From assembly GCF_900107045.1 (NCBI RefSeq), contig NZ_FNON01000003.1, forward strand, positions 186,001 through 250,000: 64,000 nucleotides of DNA. The letters are read 5' to 3'. A program made the position numbers and the translations under genes. Position 1 is the stretch's first letter; each line of letters begins with the position of its first letter. A model generated the notes under the pieces. It ran no database searches, was not told where the DNA came from, and saw only the letters and a list, made by a program, of their open reading frames with translations. This DNA is from Amycolatopsis xylanica. Its GTDB lineage: Bacteria; Actinomycetota; Actinomycetes; Mycobacteriales; Pseudonocardiaceae. Below, one piece after another: positions 44,822-54,125 of the stretch.

Positions 44822-46009
44822 CTAGTTGGCCAGGTACTTGATGTCGGAGACGACGAACTCGCCATAGCCGAACTGCTCACCCAACCTGACATAGCGCTCA
44901 TATTGAGCGGCCGACAGTTTGTATCCACGTTCACCGATCACGCGAAGCAAGAACCGAAAAGCGAGGTTCGGCGAGCATTGCCGCACACATCGGATCAGCG
45001 CGGCACGGACGTCATCTGCGGGCAAGACCTCGGTCGCTTCAACTTCTACGGCGGAGGCGAACTGGCGCCCTGGTCCAGGAATCTCAACTTCCGGCGCATC
45101 GTGGCCAGCGAGCCGCCGGTCACAACGCTCGGCGATAAGTTCCATCCAGCGAGTCCCAGTCGGAACCGGGGCGGCAGGGTCGCCGAGTTTGAACCCGTAG
45201 CAGCTCGCGTTCCACAGGTTCTCGATCTCAGCCGAGCTGAGTCTGTCGCGCAGGAGAACCGCATCGTCACGCAATGCGAACACTCCCGACCTATCGCCAT
45301 CGGGATGCATACCAACCTCGACCACGTCCATCGGCCCGCCAACGTGGCCCCAATCCTGATGGAACTGCGACGCTAGCCCTGTGATACCGAAATCGAAGTC
45401 AGTGAACTCCGCTGGCTGGCGTTCTCGCACGAGCTGCGCTACAGCGGCTACGACCGATTCACCGAAGCCGAGATCCCGACCCAGCAATACATAGCGGTCG
45501 TACTGGACACCGGACACAACGGACCATCCGGTGCTGAGCATCCTGAGCATGAACCGGAAAGCCAAACTTGGCGAGCACTCCTGGGCGCACTTGACCAATA
45601 AGGATTCCTCATCGTCCCCAGCCATCGCCTCGGCAATTTCCCCCAGGACCGCGGGCAGCAAATGGGTTCCAGGACCGGGAGGTTCGGCTCCGGGAGCGCT
45701 GTGATCGGTGAGCCACCGGTCACAGCGCTCCGCGATGAGTTCCATCCACCGCTTCCCAGGCAGAACGTCTCGTCCCTCGACGCGGAGGAAATTCGCCGTC
45801 GTGCTGGTGACCCACAGGGTTTCGATCTCGGCTGAGCTGAGACCGTCGTGCAGCAGTTTCGCGTCTTGCCGCAATGCCAGTACTTCTGTCGGATCATCAG
45901 GCATGCCCAGCAAGTCGAGCGCGTCCAACGGACCACTATGGCGGAACCAATCCGCGGGGAGCCTCGACGACAACCCGGTCAGGCCGAAGTCAACGTCTGT
46001 GAATGGCAT
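44822..46009 (-). CDS. Duplicated CdiI-like immunity protein
   Basis: 395 residues made of two similar halves, about 3-195 and 202-395. Shared landmarks are FTDVDFGLTGLSSRL / FTDFDFGITGLASQF, LRQDAKLLHDGLSSAEIETLW / LRDDAVLLRDRLSSAEIENLW, KRWMELIAERCDRWL / TRWMELIAERCDRRL and a terminal SPxLAFRF.LR. The FHQDW motif in half 2 and general layout recall the CdiI_2-type contact-dependent inhibition immunity family. Cytosolic. ATG at 46009 has TAGGAG overlapping the toxin stop, 9 nt away, so toxin and immunity are co-expressed. Half 1 has lost the HQDW motif, suggesting divergence toward another toxin. Confidence 0.75.
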   Translation of the reverse strand: MPFTDVDFGLTGLSSRLPADWFRHSGPLDALDLLGMPDDPTEVLALRQDAKLLHDGLSSAEIETLWVTSTTANFLRVEGRDVLPGKRWMELIAERCDRWLTDHSAPGAEPPGPGTHLLPAVLGEIAEAMAGDDEESLLVKCAQECSPSLAFRFMLRMLSTGWSVVSGVQYDRYVLLGRDLGFGESVVAAVAQLVRERQPAEFTDFDFGITGLASQFHQDWGHVGGPMDVVEVGMHPDGDRSGVFALRDDAVLLRDRLSSAEIENLWNASCYGFKLGDPAAPVPTGTRWMELIAERCDRRLAGHDAPEVEIPGPGRQFASAVEVEATEVLPADDVRAALIRCVRQCSPNLAFRFLLRVIGERGYKLSAAQYERYVRLGEQFGYGEFVVSDIKYLAN

Positions 46010-46018
46010 TCATAACTC

Positions 46019-49000
46019 CTAGAGTGGATACCCGGTCAGCACGAAGTAGCCTCCTGGTTTGTGGCTCTTGTCACGCTTCAAAACGATAAAGTACCTATTG
46101 GTGGAGTTGACGATAGCCCCATCCGCCTTGGCGACCCATCCGAGCGGGTTGTCAGCCCCGAACGCTCCCGTGAGCTCCAGGTTGCGAGGTGAGGCTTCAC
46201 TGCCGGTCTTACGGAGCCAGTTGCTGATCTTCGTTGCGTTGGAGGCCAGTGCGTAGTCGACGACCTGCTGAGCGATCTGCTGATCGAGGAACACGCCGTT
46301 GGTGCCACTCGTCGATTTCGCCTTGGCCAGGTCTATTGCCTGCTGCGGAGTGACGTTGACGTGCTCGTCCAAGATGTGAGCGTCACGGAACTTGGCCGCG
46401 TCCGCCGTCAAGTTGCCGCAGTTGTGGACCAGCGCCGGAGTGTTTCCGGCAACGACGTAAAACGTGTGCACCGCATCGACGCTCAGGTTGTACGTGCGCA
46501 TCGTGCTGGAGTAGGCACGCGTTGCTCTGACCTCGGCGTCGGCGCCGGGCGTGGCCACTCGGTCACCTGCACGCAGGTCGCCGGCGTCAACCCAGCCGTG
46601 TTTGGCCGGATTCCAGAACCAGTGGTGCGCGGTTGTCGTGATGGTCGATGCGCCGACCGCAAGATCCACGAACTCGCGATCACTGTCGGTGACATTCACC
46701 GCCAGAACCTTGCGCTTCTCGACGACGCCGCTGTCGGGAACGCTGTTCGCCACCTCATCTCCGACCGCTATCTGGGAGATCTGTTTGGTGCGACCGTCCG
46801 CCATGAGAACCTGAGTGCTCGCCGCGAAGCTGTTGCATCCAGGGCCGAAGGGGTCCGGTTTGATCGGTGAGGTGGGTTCGAGTCCTGGATGGACCGGCTC
46901 CACCTTGAGCGTTCCGCCTTCGAACTTGGCGACGTCGCCCTCGAGACGGATCGTCCCGCCCTCGATACGGCCTGCCATCCCCTCCAGCTTGGCAAGATCG
47001 CCTTCGGCCTTGATCGCGCCGATCTCCAGGCGATATGGCACGCCATCGATCTTCACGATCCCGTTCGTGACCTTGGGAAGCCCGTTCTCGATCTTGAGGG
47101 TGAGGCCCAGGACTTCGGCCACTTTGTTGGCGAAGTTGGCCAATGGGACAGCGAAGTGATCGATCTTGATCACGTTGTTCAGGAATTTGGCGACCGCTCG
47201 TCCCACTGCGCTGCCGACTGCGTCCAGTGCCTTGATCAGGGCACCAGCGGGGTTCGGGATGGCGAAGGTGGTGAGATCGAACAGGGACAGCCCGAGCGCC
47301 TTGCCGGGGTTGCGGTCCCACTCGCTGAGGTGGAACAGTTCGAGTGGGTGATCAAGGATCTGCTTGAAGCTATCGGCGATCCGGCCACACGCGGCATAGC
47401 CACTGGGGACAGCAGGACCTGCTAGTCCGCAGTGGCCGAGCTCCAGCAGCCCCTTGCCGAAGTTGACCGCGCCTTCCTTGAATCCGTCGATCGCTTGCGT
47501 CACGAAGTATTCGATCTTGGCGTTGGCTTCGCGGAGCTTGACGCAGGCCTGCTCGTCATTGCCGTAAGTGCAGCTAAGCAGGACGACGTAGTAGTCGCTG
47601 ATTGCGTCTTTCGCCTTACCTGCCAGTTCGTCGATCTTCGACTTGACCTCGCCGCAGGCCGCAGGGTTGCTGTACTTCAGGCATTTGATGACGTTGGTCG
47701 CACCGAGCAGGAAGTTGGCTTCAAGCTCGCGTTGGTGCCGTTCGGCCTCTTCGCGCTTCAGCCGGGCTTCTTCCTCGGCTTGCTTCTTAAGGTCGTAGAA
47801 CTGCGTGAGTGACGCTTGGACGTTGGTGGCGAACTGGTGAATGTTGCCGGTCGTCTCGACTGCCCAGGCATACAGCGCCTCGGTTTCACCGGCGGCCTTG
47901 CCGGCCACCTCGGCAGCCGACGAAGCGATCGCCGCCGCGTTGCTGGCCTGCACGGCCTCGGAGCGAGCCATCGAAGAAGCTTGTGAAGCGTCGTTGGATG
48001 CTCGGTGCGCGTTCTGCGCGGACTGCGCCGCTGCGTTGGCCGCGTTGTTCGCGGCCTCGGCGGATTGCGCTGCCGCCGCGGCGGACTCGGCCGCGCGCTC
48101 GACTGCCTCGAACGCGGGTTTGACCTCGTCGATGGCCGCTTCTGCCGCACCACGGGCGCGCTGAGCGGCCTCGTCAGCCTCCCGCGCCTTGGCCTGTGCG
48201 GCCGCGGCCTGCTCAGCACCGATTGCCAGCGCATCGGCAGCCGCTTCCAAGGCGAACCGTGCGTCTGCGTTGACCTCCGAGCTCGGTGTGCCCAGATCGA
48301 TCGCGGTGTGTGCCGGATCGATGATCTGCGCGGACGAGGCTCTCGCAGCGTACGCAGCCCGGCCCGCGACGGCAGACTGATAGGTGGCTTGAGCCGCTTC
48401 GTCCACCGCGGCATAAGCCTCGCTCTGCGTGTTCTCCGCAGCGGACTTCGCCGCGTTGACGGCAACAACCGCCTCAATGGTCAGCCGGTTGGCTTCGTCA
48501 GCGGCCCGACGTGCAGTCACGGCTTCCTGATCGGCCTGAGCTGCGGCCTGCTTGGCTCGCTGGGCTTCCGCCCGCGCGGCGTCGGCTTCCGCTTTGGCCC
48601 GATTGGCGAACGCACGAGCACGGTCGGCGTATCCAGCCGAAGCGTTGGCGTCCGCACGAGCCCGCGTAGCCATCTCACCCATAACCTTGGTGGCCTCATC
48701 GGCGTCCTTGCCAGCCGCGATCGCCTCGTCCCGGGCTCGCTTGAGACCTTGTTCGACCTGGTCGGCGTAGCTCTGCTTGATACCGCATGAGTGCACGGCG
48801 AACCACAGATCCGAGGAAGCCTGCTGGGTTCGCTTGAACGCGGCGTCCTCGGCGACCTTCGCCTTGACAGCGACATTGTGCGCGAGGACCGCCTTGTTGC
48901 TTCGATCGATCGCGTTCGACGCCGCCGCCTGGGCGTTGACGCGTGCCGTGCGCGCGTTCGCCGCGTGCGCACGCGCCTTACGTGCGGCATCTTCGGCAGC

Positions 49001-50347
49001 CAGTTGCTGGGCCTTGGCTCGCTCCGCGGCCTTGACTGCGATCTGCTCCTGCACCTTCGCGGCGGCGGCCAGATCAGCTGCGGCCTGTGCCTGCCGTTCC
49101 GCTTCCTCTCGCCATTTCCGCGCGTTGTCCGCGTGCTCCTGCGCGTTCGCGTCGGCGTCAAGCGCACGGCTGTCGGCCAGCGTCGCCTCGGCCGCATGCT
49201 GCGCGGTTTCTGTTGCCTTCGCGGCCGCCTTGGTAGCGGCGCCCACGGCGATGGTGACCTTGGCCCAGTCGAGCCCGTTGGTCATCCCGGCCTGTTCGAG
49301 CTTCGTTGCTGCGTTTTGCGCCTGCGCGCTAGTGCTCCCAGTCAGTTCTGCGGTCTCGGCGGCCTGCCTGGCGTTCTGGGCGGCTTCTGCTCTGAACGCG
49401 TCGATCTCAGGGTTGCGACCTCGTTGACCGTTCGCGCGAAGCGGCTTGTCTTCTTGGAAGATGCGATCGGCGTTGCGTGCGGCCGCAGTGCCCAGCTGCA
49501 TGAACCGGACGCCGTCTTCCAGAAACTTGAGCGCCTCCATGTTGGCGCGGATGATCTCGGCACGAGCGGTCGCCGCGTCCGCGGAGCGCTTGGCCAGGTC
49601 GGTAAGGGCGGCGACGGCCTTGTTGCGGTCGTCGAGCGCCTTTTCGATTTGGGCTTGGTAGTCGTGGTCGCGCTTGTTGGCCTCGGCGTAGCCGGTCTTG
49701 TAGAACTCGGCGATCTGCTCGTAGTCACCGATGGCGAGGATGGCTTCGCCTTCCACCTTCACCTGCGGGCCACCATGGGCCACCATGTCACGGACGCGGC
49801 CGATGATCCGCTCCTGCTCGGCCTTGGTATCCACCGCGGCCTGTGCGTCTTGCTTCTCGGCGATTTCCTTGCCATAGGCCACGAAGTCGCCGATCCGGAC
49901 ATCGTCACCGCTGTCCCAGGCCGCTTTCGCACCTGCCCGGACATTGGGGCCACCGGTCTCGGCCCAAAGCTTCACTTTCTCGCGGTTTTCGAGGATCACG
50001 AGCTTCTTGCGGTCCGCCGCTCGCTTCTTGGCAGCGGGTTCGCCGTAGTCGAGGAACTCGAGGATCTTGGCCGGATCGTTGGTGTCCAGAGCCGCTTGAG
50101 CAGCCTCTCGCACCTCGATGTCGGCCGCGCCCTTGGCGATGTCCTCCACGAGTTGCCTGTTGAATGCGTCCTCGTCGTCATCGGTGACGGCGGCGGGCAC
50201 GATGGTGCTCGCCGAAGCAGTCGGCGCAGCGAAGGCAGCCACCTGAACAGTGCCGCCGAGCATGGCGCTGATCACCATCAGGACAACTGCCACGGTGAGT
50301 TTTCGCCGCCACCAGGCGGCCCTTGGGACTCCGTGTCTCGCGTTCAC
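46019..50347 (-). CDS. Polymorphic toxin: ALF repeats, Ala-rich coiled coil, Hint, RNase A-like toxin
   Basis: 1,442 residues. N-terminal membrane/signal helix (KLTVAVVLMVISAMLGG, ~17-33); ALF-type repeats to about 290 (e.g. DVRIGDFVAYGKEIAEKQDAQ); a ~570-residue Ala-rich coiled coil; a pretoxin region; a Hint autoprocessing domain at 1171-1310 (starts CNSFAASTQVLMADG, has TTAHHWFW, ends VHNC); and the toxin at 1311-1442. The toxin has HILDEHV (His1324, His1329), VFLDQQIAQQVVDYAL, and ends VLTGYPL, with Thr1438 and Tyr1440 placed like the Thr/Tyr active-site pair of CdiA RNase A-like toxins (recalled). Predicted to be exported, cleaved and to degrade RNA in competitors. GTG at 50347 overlaps the upstream ALF gene stop (GTGA). 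Confidence 0.88.
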   Translation of the reverse strand: MNARHGVPRAAWWRRKLTVAVVLMVISAMLGGTVQVAAFAAPTASASTIVPAAVTDDDEDAFNRQLVEDIAKGAADIEVREAAQAALDTNDPAKILEFLDYGEPAAKKRAADRKKLVILENREKVKLWAETGGPNVRAGAKAAWDSGDDVRIGDFVAYGKEIAEKQDAQAAVDTKAEQERIIGRVRDMVAHGGPQVKVEGEAILAIGDYEQIAEFYKTGYAEANKRDHDYQAQIEKALDDRNKAVAALTDLAKRSADAATARAEIIRANMEALKFLEDGVRFMQLGTAAARNADRIFQEDKPLRANGQRGRNPEIDAFRAEAAQNARQAAETAELTGSTSAQAQNAATKLEQAGMTNGLDWAKVTIAVGAATKAAAKATETAQHAAEATLADSRALDADANAQEHADNARKWREEAERQAQAAADLAAAAKVQEQIAVKAAERAKAQQLAAEDAARKARAHAANARTARVNAQAAASNAIDRSNKAVLAHNVAVKAKVAEDAAFKRTQQASSDLWFAVHSCGIKQSYADQVEQGLKRARDEAIAAGKDADEATKVMGEMATRARADANASAGYADRARAFANRAKAEADAARAEAQRAKQAAAQADQEAVTARRAADEANRLTIEAVVAVNAAKSAAENTQSEAYAAVDEAAQATYQSAVAGRAAYAARASSAQIIDPAHTAIDLGTPSSEVNADARFALEAAADALAIGAEQAAAAQAKAREADEAAQRARGAAEAAIDEVKPAFEAVERAAESAAAAAQSAEAANNAANAAAQSAQNAHRASNDASQASSMARSEAVQASNAAAIASSAAEVAGKAAGETEALYAWAVETTGNIHQFATNVQASLTQFYDLKKQAEEEARLKREEAERHQRELEANFLLGATNVIKCLKYSNPAACGEVKSKIDELAGKAKDAISDYYVVLLSCTYGNDEQACVKLREANAKIEYFVTQAIDGFKEGAVNFGKGLLELGHCGLAGPAVPSGYAACGRIADSFKQILDHPLELFHLSEWDRNPGKALGLSLFDLTTFAIPNPAGALIKALDAVGSAVGRAVAKFLNNVIKIDHFAVPLANFANKVAEVLGLTLKIENGLPKVTNGIVKIDGVPYRLEIGAIKAEGDLAKLEGMAGRIEGGTIRLEGDVAKFEGGTLKVEPVHPGLEPTSPIKPDPFGPGCNSFAASTQVLMADGRTKQISQIAVGDEVANSVPDSGVVEKRKVLAVNVTDSDREFVDLAVGASTITTTAHHWFWNPAKHGWVDAGDLRAGDRVATPGADAEVRATRAYSSTMRTYNLSVDAVHTFYVVAGNTPALVHNCGNLTADAAKFRDAHILDEHVNVTPQQAIDLAKAKSTSGTNGVFLDQQIAQQVVDYALASNATKISNWLRKTGSEASPRNLELTGAFGADNPLGWVAKADGAIVNSTNRYFIVLKRDKSHKPGGYFVLTGYPL

Positions 50348-51423
50348 TGGTTCCCCCCGTTGCGGATGATGGCCGCCTCCGCGCTCGCGCGGGCTTGGTC
50401 CGCGATACCGGTCCACTTCGCGGCTTGAGTAATAGCCCATTCGGCTTCGTCGGCCCAAGACTTCTGGTTGGCGCCGGCGCGGGCGAGCACGCTCGCCCAG
50501 TCCTGGCCGGTGGTCGCGGCGCGGGCGTAGTCGGCGACCGCTGCCCAGGAAGCGACCTGGGCCAATGCCTTGTCCCGCTCAGCGCCCCAGTTGACCGATG
50601 ACACGTCGGCTTGGTCTCCGATCGAGCGCCACGCGGCGATCGCGTCGGCACGTGCCTTGTCGGCGAGCGCCCCGGACGATTCGCGTTCGGCCTGCTCAGC
50701 GGCCAGCGCCGCTTCCTGCAGTCGGCGCACGGTGTTGTGCCAGATCACGTCCTGGTCGGCAGTGAACATCCGGAAGGCTTCGTCGTCCAGCTTCGTCGCG
50801 CTGGGCCAGTAGTAGGTGAAGAAGTCCGCGATGTCGGCGTCGTCGCCGGTGCGTAGCGCACGTGCCGCCGCTGCCCGCACCTGCGGCCCGGGATCATCGA
50901 CTGACAAGTGAGTGACGTAGTCACGGTCCGCCTGAGCCTGCTTGGCGACGTGCTCCTGGTACTTGTTGTCGTTGAGTCGATCCGCTTCCTGAGCCTTGGC
51001 AAAACCGGTGCGGACGTATTCGTCTCTCTCGGCGTCGGTGCCGCGCAGTGCGCGTTCGGCGGTGACACGCACGTTGCTGCCTGGCAGCGATGTGGTGATG
51101 GTGCGCTGGATGATGTCGGTATTGCGCCGTGCGTTGTCGATCGCACGTGCCCTGGCCTTGTCCAGGCCGGTGGCCAGGAATTCGGCGATCGCCTCATCTC
51201 CCCGGCTGCTCAGCAGCGCGGTCCACGCGGAGGTCTGGACCTCCGGCCGCGGGTCCCGCTTGGCGATCCGCTTCACCCGCGCACGATCTGCCGCTGCCTG
51301 CTGAGCAGGGTCGACAGCGGCTATCACAGTGTCCGCGATTGCCGTGGTGGGTGTGATCGCCCCAGTTGTTCCTATGACTATCGCGGTGACCATGACCGCG
51401 CGCATGAGCGTATGACGCCCCAT
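50344..51423 (-). CDS. Secreted ALF-repeat protein, first gene of the toxin operon
   Basis: 359 residues. Signal peptide (RHTLMRAVMVTAIVIGTTGAITPTTAIAD). ALF-type repeats follow (RPEVQTSAWTALLSSRGDEAIAEFLATGLDKA, SNVRVTAERALRGTDAERDEYVRTGFAKA, GPQVRAAAARALRTGDDADIADFFTYYW), then a helical, coiled-coil-like tail. It resembles the N-terminal third of the toxin, as if a free stalk. ATG at 51423 follows AGGGGGGAAC. Coupled to the toxin by a GTGA overlap. Probably assists toxin assembly or delivery; this is inference. Confidence 0.8.
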   Translation of the reverse strand: MGRHTLMRAVMVTAIVIGTTGAITPTTAIADTVIAAVDPAQQAAADRARVKRIAKRDPRPEVQTSAWTALLSSRGDEAIAEFLATGLDKARARAIDNARRNTDIIQRTITTSLPGSNVRVTAERALRGTDAERDEYVRTGFAKAQEADRLNDNKYQEHVAKQAQADRDYVTHLSVDDPGPQVRAAAARALRTGDDADIADFFTYYWPSATKLDDEAFRMFTADQDVIWHNTVRRLQEAALAAEQAERESSGALADKARADAIAAWRSIGDQADVSSVNWGAERDKALAQVASWAAVADYARAATTGQDWASVLARAGANQKSWADEAEWAITQAAKWTGIADQARASAEAAIIRNGGNQ

Positions 51424-51640
51424 GCCGTTCCCCCCTGCAAATGTGAAATTAGAATTTGCCCGACCTTTTTTTAGCACGCGCCAGACCAGACGAAGGCCGG
51501 GGGTTCGGTGATGTGGATCACCAAAGTTGCATGTAACGCGAACCGCGTGCGAAAGTCCGATCGGCATTCGACTGCGGGGAGTCGGACTACTCTTTTCGAG
51601 TGATGCCGCACAGTTAATTGAATGAGGGGGGAAGTTTCTG

Positions 51641-53650
51641 ATGTTCACCAGAACATCGTTTGTCACCTATGGCGTGCGGGGGATCGCCGCGCTCGTCGTC
51701 GCGACGTCGGTCGCGGCCGGGATGACCGCCGCGCCCGCGCTTGCCGCACCTGTGGCAGCATCCGCGCTGGCCACAGTGCCAGAGTCGTCGGAAGAGGCGA
51801 AGATCGCCGCCGCCCGAGTGCTGGGTATCCAAGCCCGCGAAGATCTGCTGGTGCTCAGCGACAAGAACTTCGTCATCGCCCTGTGGCAGAAGGCTAAAGA
51901 AGGCACCGAGATCAAGGCCGCCGCACTGCGAGCCTTCACCGACAACGTCGATGAACTGGCCTGCAAGAAGTACATCGAGACCGGCATCTACGAAGCCGAC
52001 CGGCTCGACCAGATCGCCAAAGCCGTAAAAGCGCAGCGTGACACAGAGCGACGCTCCGCCGCGCAGGAACTCGGCATTGTAGCCACCGATGAAATGCTTG
52101 ATGCGACCAGCGAGAATTTCATTTTCCGCTTGTGGGAGCGCGCCGAGGCGGGCAGCGACGTGAAGAAGGCCGCGGCTGCCGTCCTCAAGCAGGGGACCAC
52201 CGAGGAGCAGCGCCAGGCGTTCATCGTCAAGGGCATCCACGACGCGGCCGCCATCGATCGCCAGCGCAAGATCGACGAGGCCGACCGGCTCGAGCGGGAA
52301 GCCGCCGAGCGCAAGGCGAACCAGGAAGCCAAGGCTGCGGCGTTCTCCGCAGCCTTGGGCGCCGTCGCCTCCGAGGCCGACAAGAACCTGCCTGACCACG
52401 AGTTCATCTACGAGATCATCCGCCGCACCACCGGAGCCCAGGTCAAGGCTGCTGCACAGGCCGCCTATGACAACCGGGACCCGGCCGCGTGGAAGGCCTT
52501 CATCTACACCGGCGTGCACGCCGCACACAAAGCCGACCTCGACGAGCGCGACCGCCTCGCCGCCATCGAAGCCGAACGTCAGGTGCGGGTGATCCTCGAC
52601 GCGGCCGAACGCGATGGCTTCCAGCCCAACCTCGTCGCCGCCGCACGCGCCGCCCTGGCCGGAACCGTCGCGGACCGTAACAACTTCCTCAACACGGGTC
52701 GGCACGCCGCCGCCAAGGCAGACCTGATCAAGCCGAAGAACAACCGCGTCATCGAACTGCAGGGCACCCAGTCCGGACGTTGCCTGCAGGTCTCCGGCCT
52801 CTGGGACCAGCCCGACGAAGGCGCCAACGCCGACGGCGCCACCACCGAACTGTGGGACTGCCAGCGCGGACCCAAGCAGGTCTGGGAACTGCTGGCCAAG
52901 GACAACGGCCAGTACACGCTGCAGAACCTCGCCTCCAAGCACTGCCTCGACCTCGACGGGGACAACGTCGTCCAGCACGCCTGCGACGACGCGAAGGCCA
53001 CTCAGCGCTGGGAATTCCTGGAAGACGTCAACGGCACCTTCCAGCTGCGCAATGTCGCCACCGGCAAGTTCGCCACCGCGCTGGACTCTGGAACAGGCAA
53101 CGCGACCCTCGTCGTGCAGTACACCAACACCAACTCGATCGACCAGAAATGGCGCATCATCGACCCGACCCACGTCTCATGGACCGTCTCGATGACCCCC
53201 GGCACCATCGAGCTCAAGAGCGTCGACTCCGGCCGGTGCCTGCAGGTCGCCGGCCGCACGGACCGACCCGACGCCGGCGCCAACGCTGACTCGGCACGTA
53301 CCGAGATCTGGGACTGCACCCAGGGAGTCAAGCAGGTGTGGGAACTGATCTCGCTGGGCGAAAAGAAGTACGGGCTCAAGAACAAGAACTCCGGCAAATG
53401 CCTGGACATGCTCAACAGCGATCCTGCCAACGGTGCGCCGCTGATTCAATACGGCTGCCACTTCGCCGGCTCACAGCAGTGGGTGTTCACCCAGGGCGAC
53501 AACGGCAGCCTCGGCCTGGCTAGCGCCTACACCGGCAAATTCGCCGATGTCGAGAACGCTTACACCGCCAACGGCTCGGCCGTCATCCAGTACGACGGCA
53601 CCGGGGAACTCAACCAGCGGTGGACAGTGCACCAGCTCACCACCGCGTAG
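51641..53650 (+). CDS. Secreted ALF-repeat protein with two ricin-type lectin domains
   Basis: 669 residues. Signal peptide to about 35 (GIAALVVATSVAAGMTAAPALAAP). ALF repeats 48-360 (SSEEAKIAAARVLGIQAREDLLVL.. and four similar units). Two R-type beta-trefoils follow: about 367-505 (SGRCLQVSGLWDQP, KHCLDLDGDNVVQHACD, QRWEF) and 512-669 (SGRCLQVAGRTDRP, GKCLDMLNSDPANG, QQWVF, QRWTV). Lectin domains bind wall or surface glycans. ATG at 51641 with AGGGGGGAAG, the same ribosome site as the divergent ALF gene, suggests shared origin or control. Could be an adhesin or delivery partner of the toxin. Confidence 0.88.
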   Translation: MFTRTSFVTYGVRGIAALVVATSVAAGMTAAPALAAPVAASALATVPESSEEAKIAAARVLGIQAREDLLVLSDKNFVIALWQKAKEGTEIKAAALRAFTDNVDELACKKYIETGIYEADRLDQIAKAVKAQRDTERRSAAQELGIVATDEMLDATSENFIFRLWERAEAGSDVKKAAAAVLKQGTTEEQRQAFIVKGIHDAAAIDRQRKIDEADRLEREAAERKANQEAKAAAFSAALGAVASEADKNLPDHEFIYEIIRRTTGAQVKAAAQAAYDNRDPAAWKAFIYTGVHAAHKADLDERDRLAAIEAERQVRVILDAAERDGFQPNLVAAARAALAGTVADRNNFLNTGRHAAAKADLIKPKNNRVIELQGTQSGRCLQVSGLWDQPDEGANADGATTELWDCQRGPKQVWELLAKDNGQYTLQNLASKHCLDLDGDNVVQHACDDAKATQRWEFLEDVNGTFQLRNVATGKFATALDSGTGNATLVVQYTNTNSIDQKWRIIDPTHVSWTVSMTPGTIELKSVDSGRCLQVAGRTDRPDAGANADSARTEIWDCTQGVKQVWELISLGEKKYGLKNKNSGKCLDMLNSDPANGAPLIQYGCHFAGSQQWVFTQGDNGSLGLASAYTGKFADVENAYTANGSAVIQYDGTGELNQRWTVHQLTTA

Positions 53651-53690
53651 CCAAACAAGCTGCGGACGTCTAGCAAACCCTCCATGCACC

Positions 53691-53734
53691 AGCCCATCGG
53701 CAAATCCCGAGATCTCGGGATTTGCCGATGGGCT
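53691..53734. terminator. 44-bp perfect loopless palindrome
   Basis: AGCCCATCGGCAAATCCCGA and its exact complement meet at GATC with no loop. 41 nt after the ALF/lectin stop. Likely a terminator stem; a site of cruciform or inversion is possible. Confidence 0.8.
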
Positions 53735-54055
53735 TCGTGCTCTCCCCGCCTTGCCGAATCGGCGATTGCCCCCAAGCCGCGAGTGAAACTCACGATCTAG
53801 ACATCAAGTCGTGTCCTCGACGGCGTCGCCGCCCTCCTCAAGAGCTTCGACGACCATGTCCACGAGCTCGTGGGCGTCAGCATCGTCGATGTCGTAGCGC
53901 TGTGCGTGTGACTGTGAGCTCTGTCTGTCACTGGGTGAACCACCTCACCTCGGGCTTGGGCCGAGATGTGAGCACAGGTTGCCGCCAGATGTAGGCTCTA
54001 ACCGTCACTTGGCATATTGTCAGCGGCCAGTCGGGATTCCCCGTGGACGGCCACC
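53735..54055. other. No supported gene
   Basis: About 320 bp. On the minus strand a start-less frame ends ...RYDIDDADAHELVDMVVEAL.. DTT near 53809, possibly the tail of a lost gene. Otherwise no start, ribosome site or repeat was seen. A plus-strand terminator closes it, so a small RNA is conceivable but unsupported. Confidence 0.4.
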
Positions 54056-54098
54056 ACTCCCCAAGCCAACATCATTGTTGGCTTGGGGAGTTTTGTTT
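54056..54098 (+). terminator. Intrinsic terminator, plus-strand orientation
   Basis: ACTCCCCAAGCCAAC (54056-54070), loop ATCATT, perfect complement 54077-54091, then TTTGTTTT. It is oriented away from the plus-strand lectin gene, 400 nt downstream, with no gene directly before it. Confidence 0.85.
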
Positions 54099-54125
54099 TC
54101 CGCCGGCTGAATGTCCTTTGTGGCC

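Noticed and set aside
53809..53940. Minus-strand frame ending in an acidic tail
   Set aside because: No start codon in frame after a TGA; at most a remnant.
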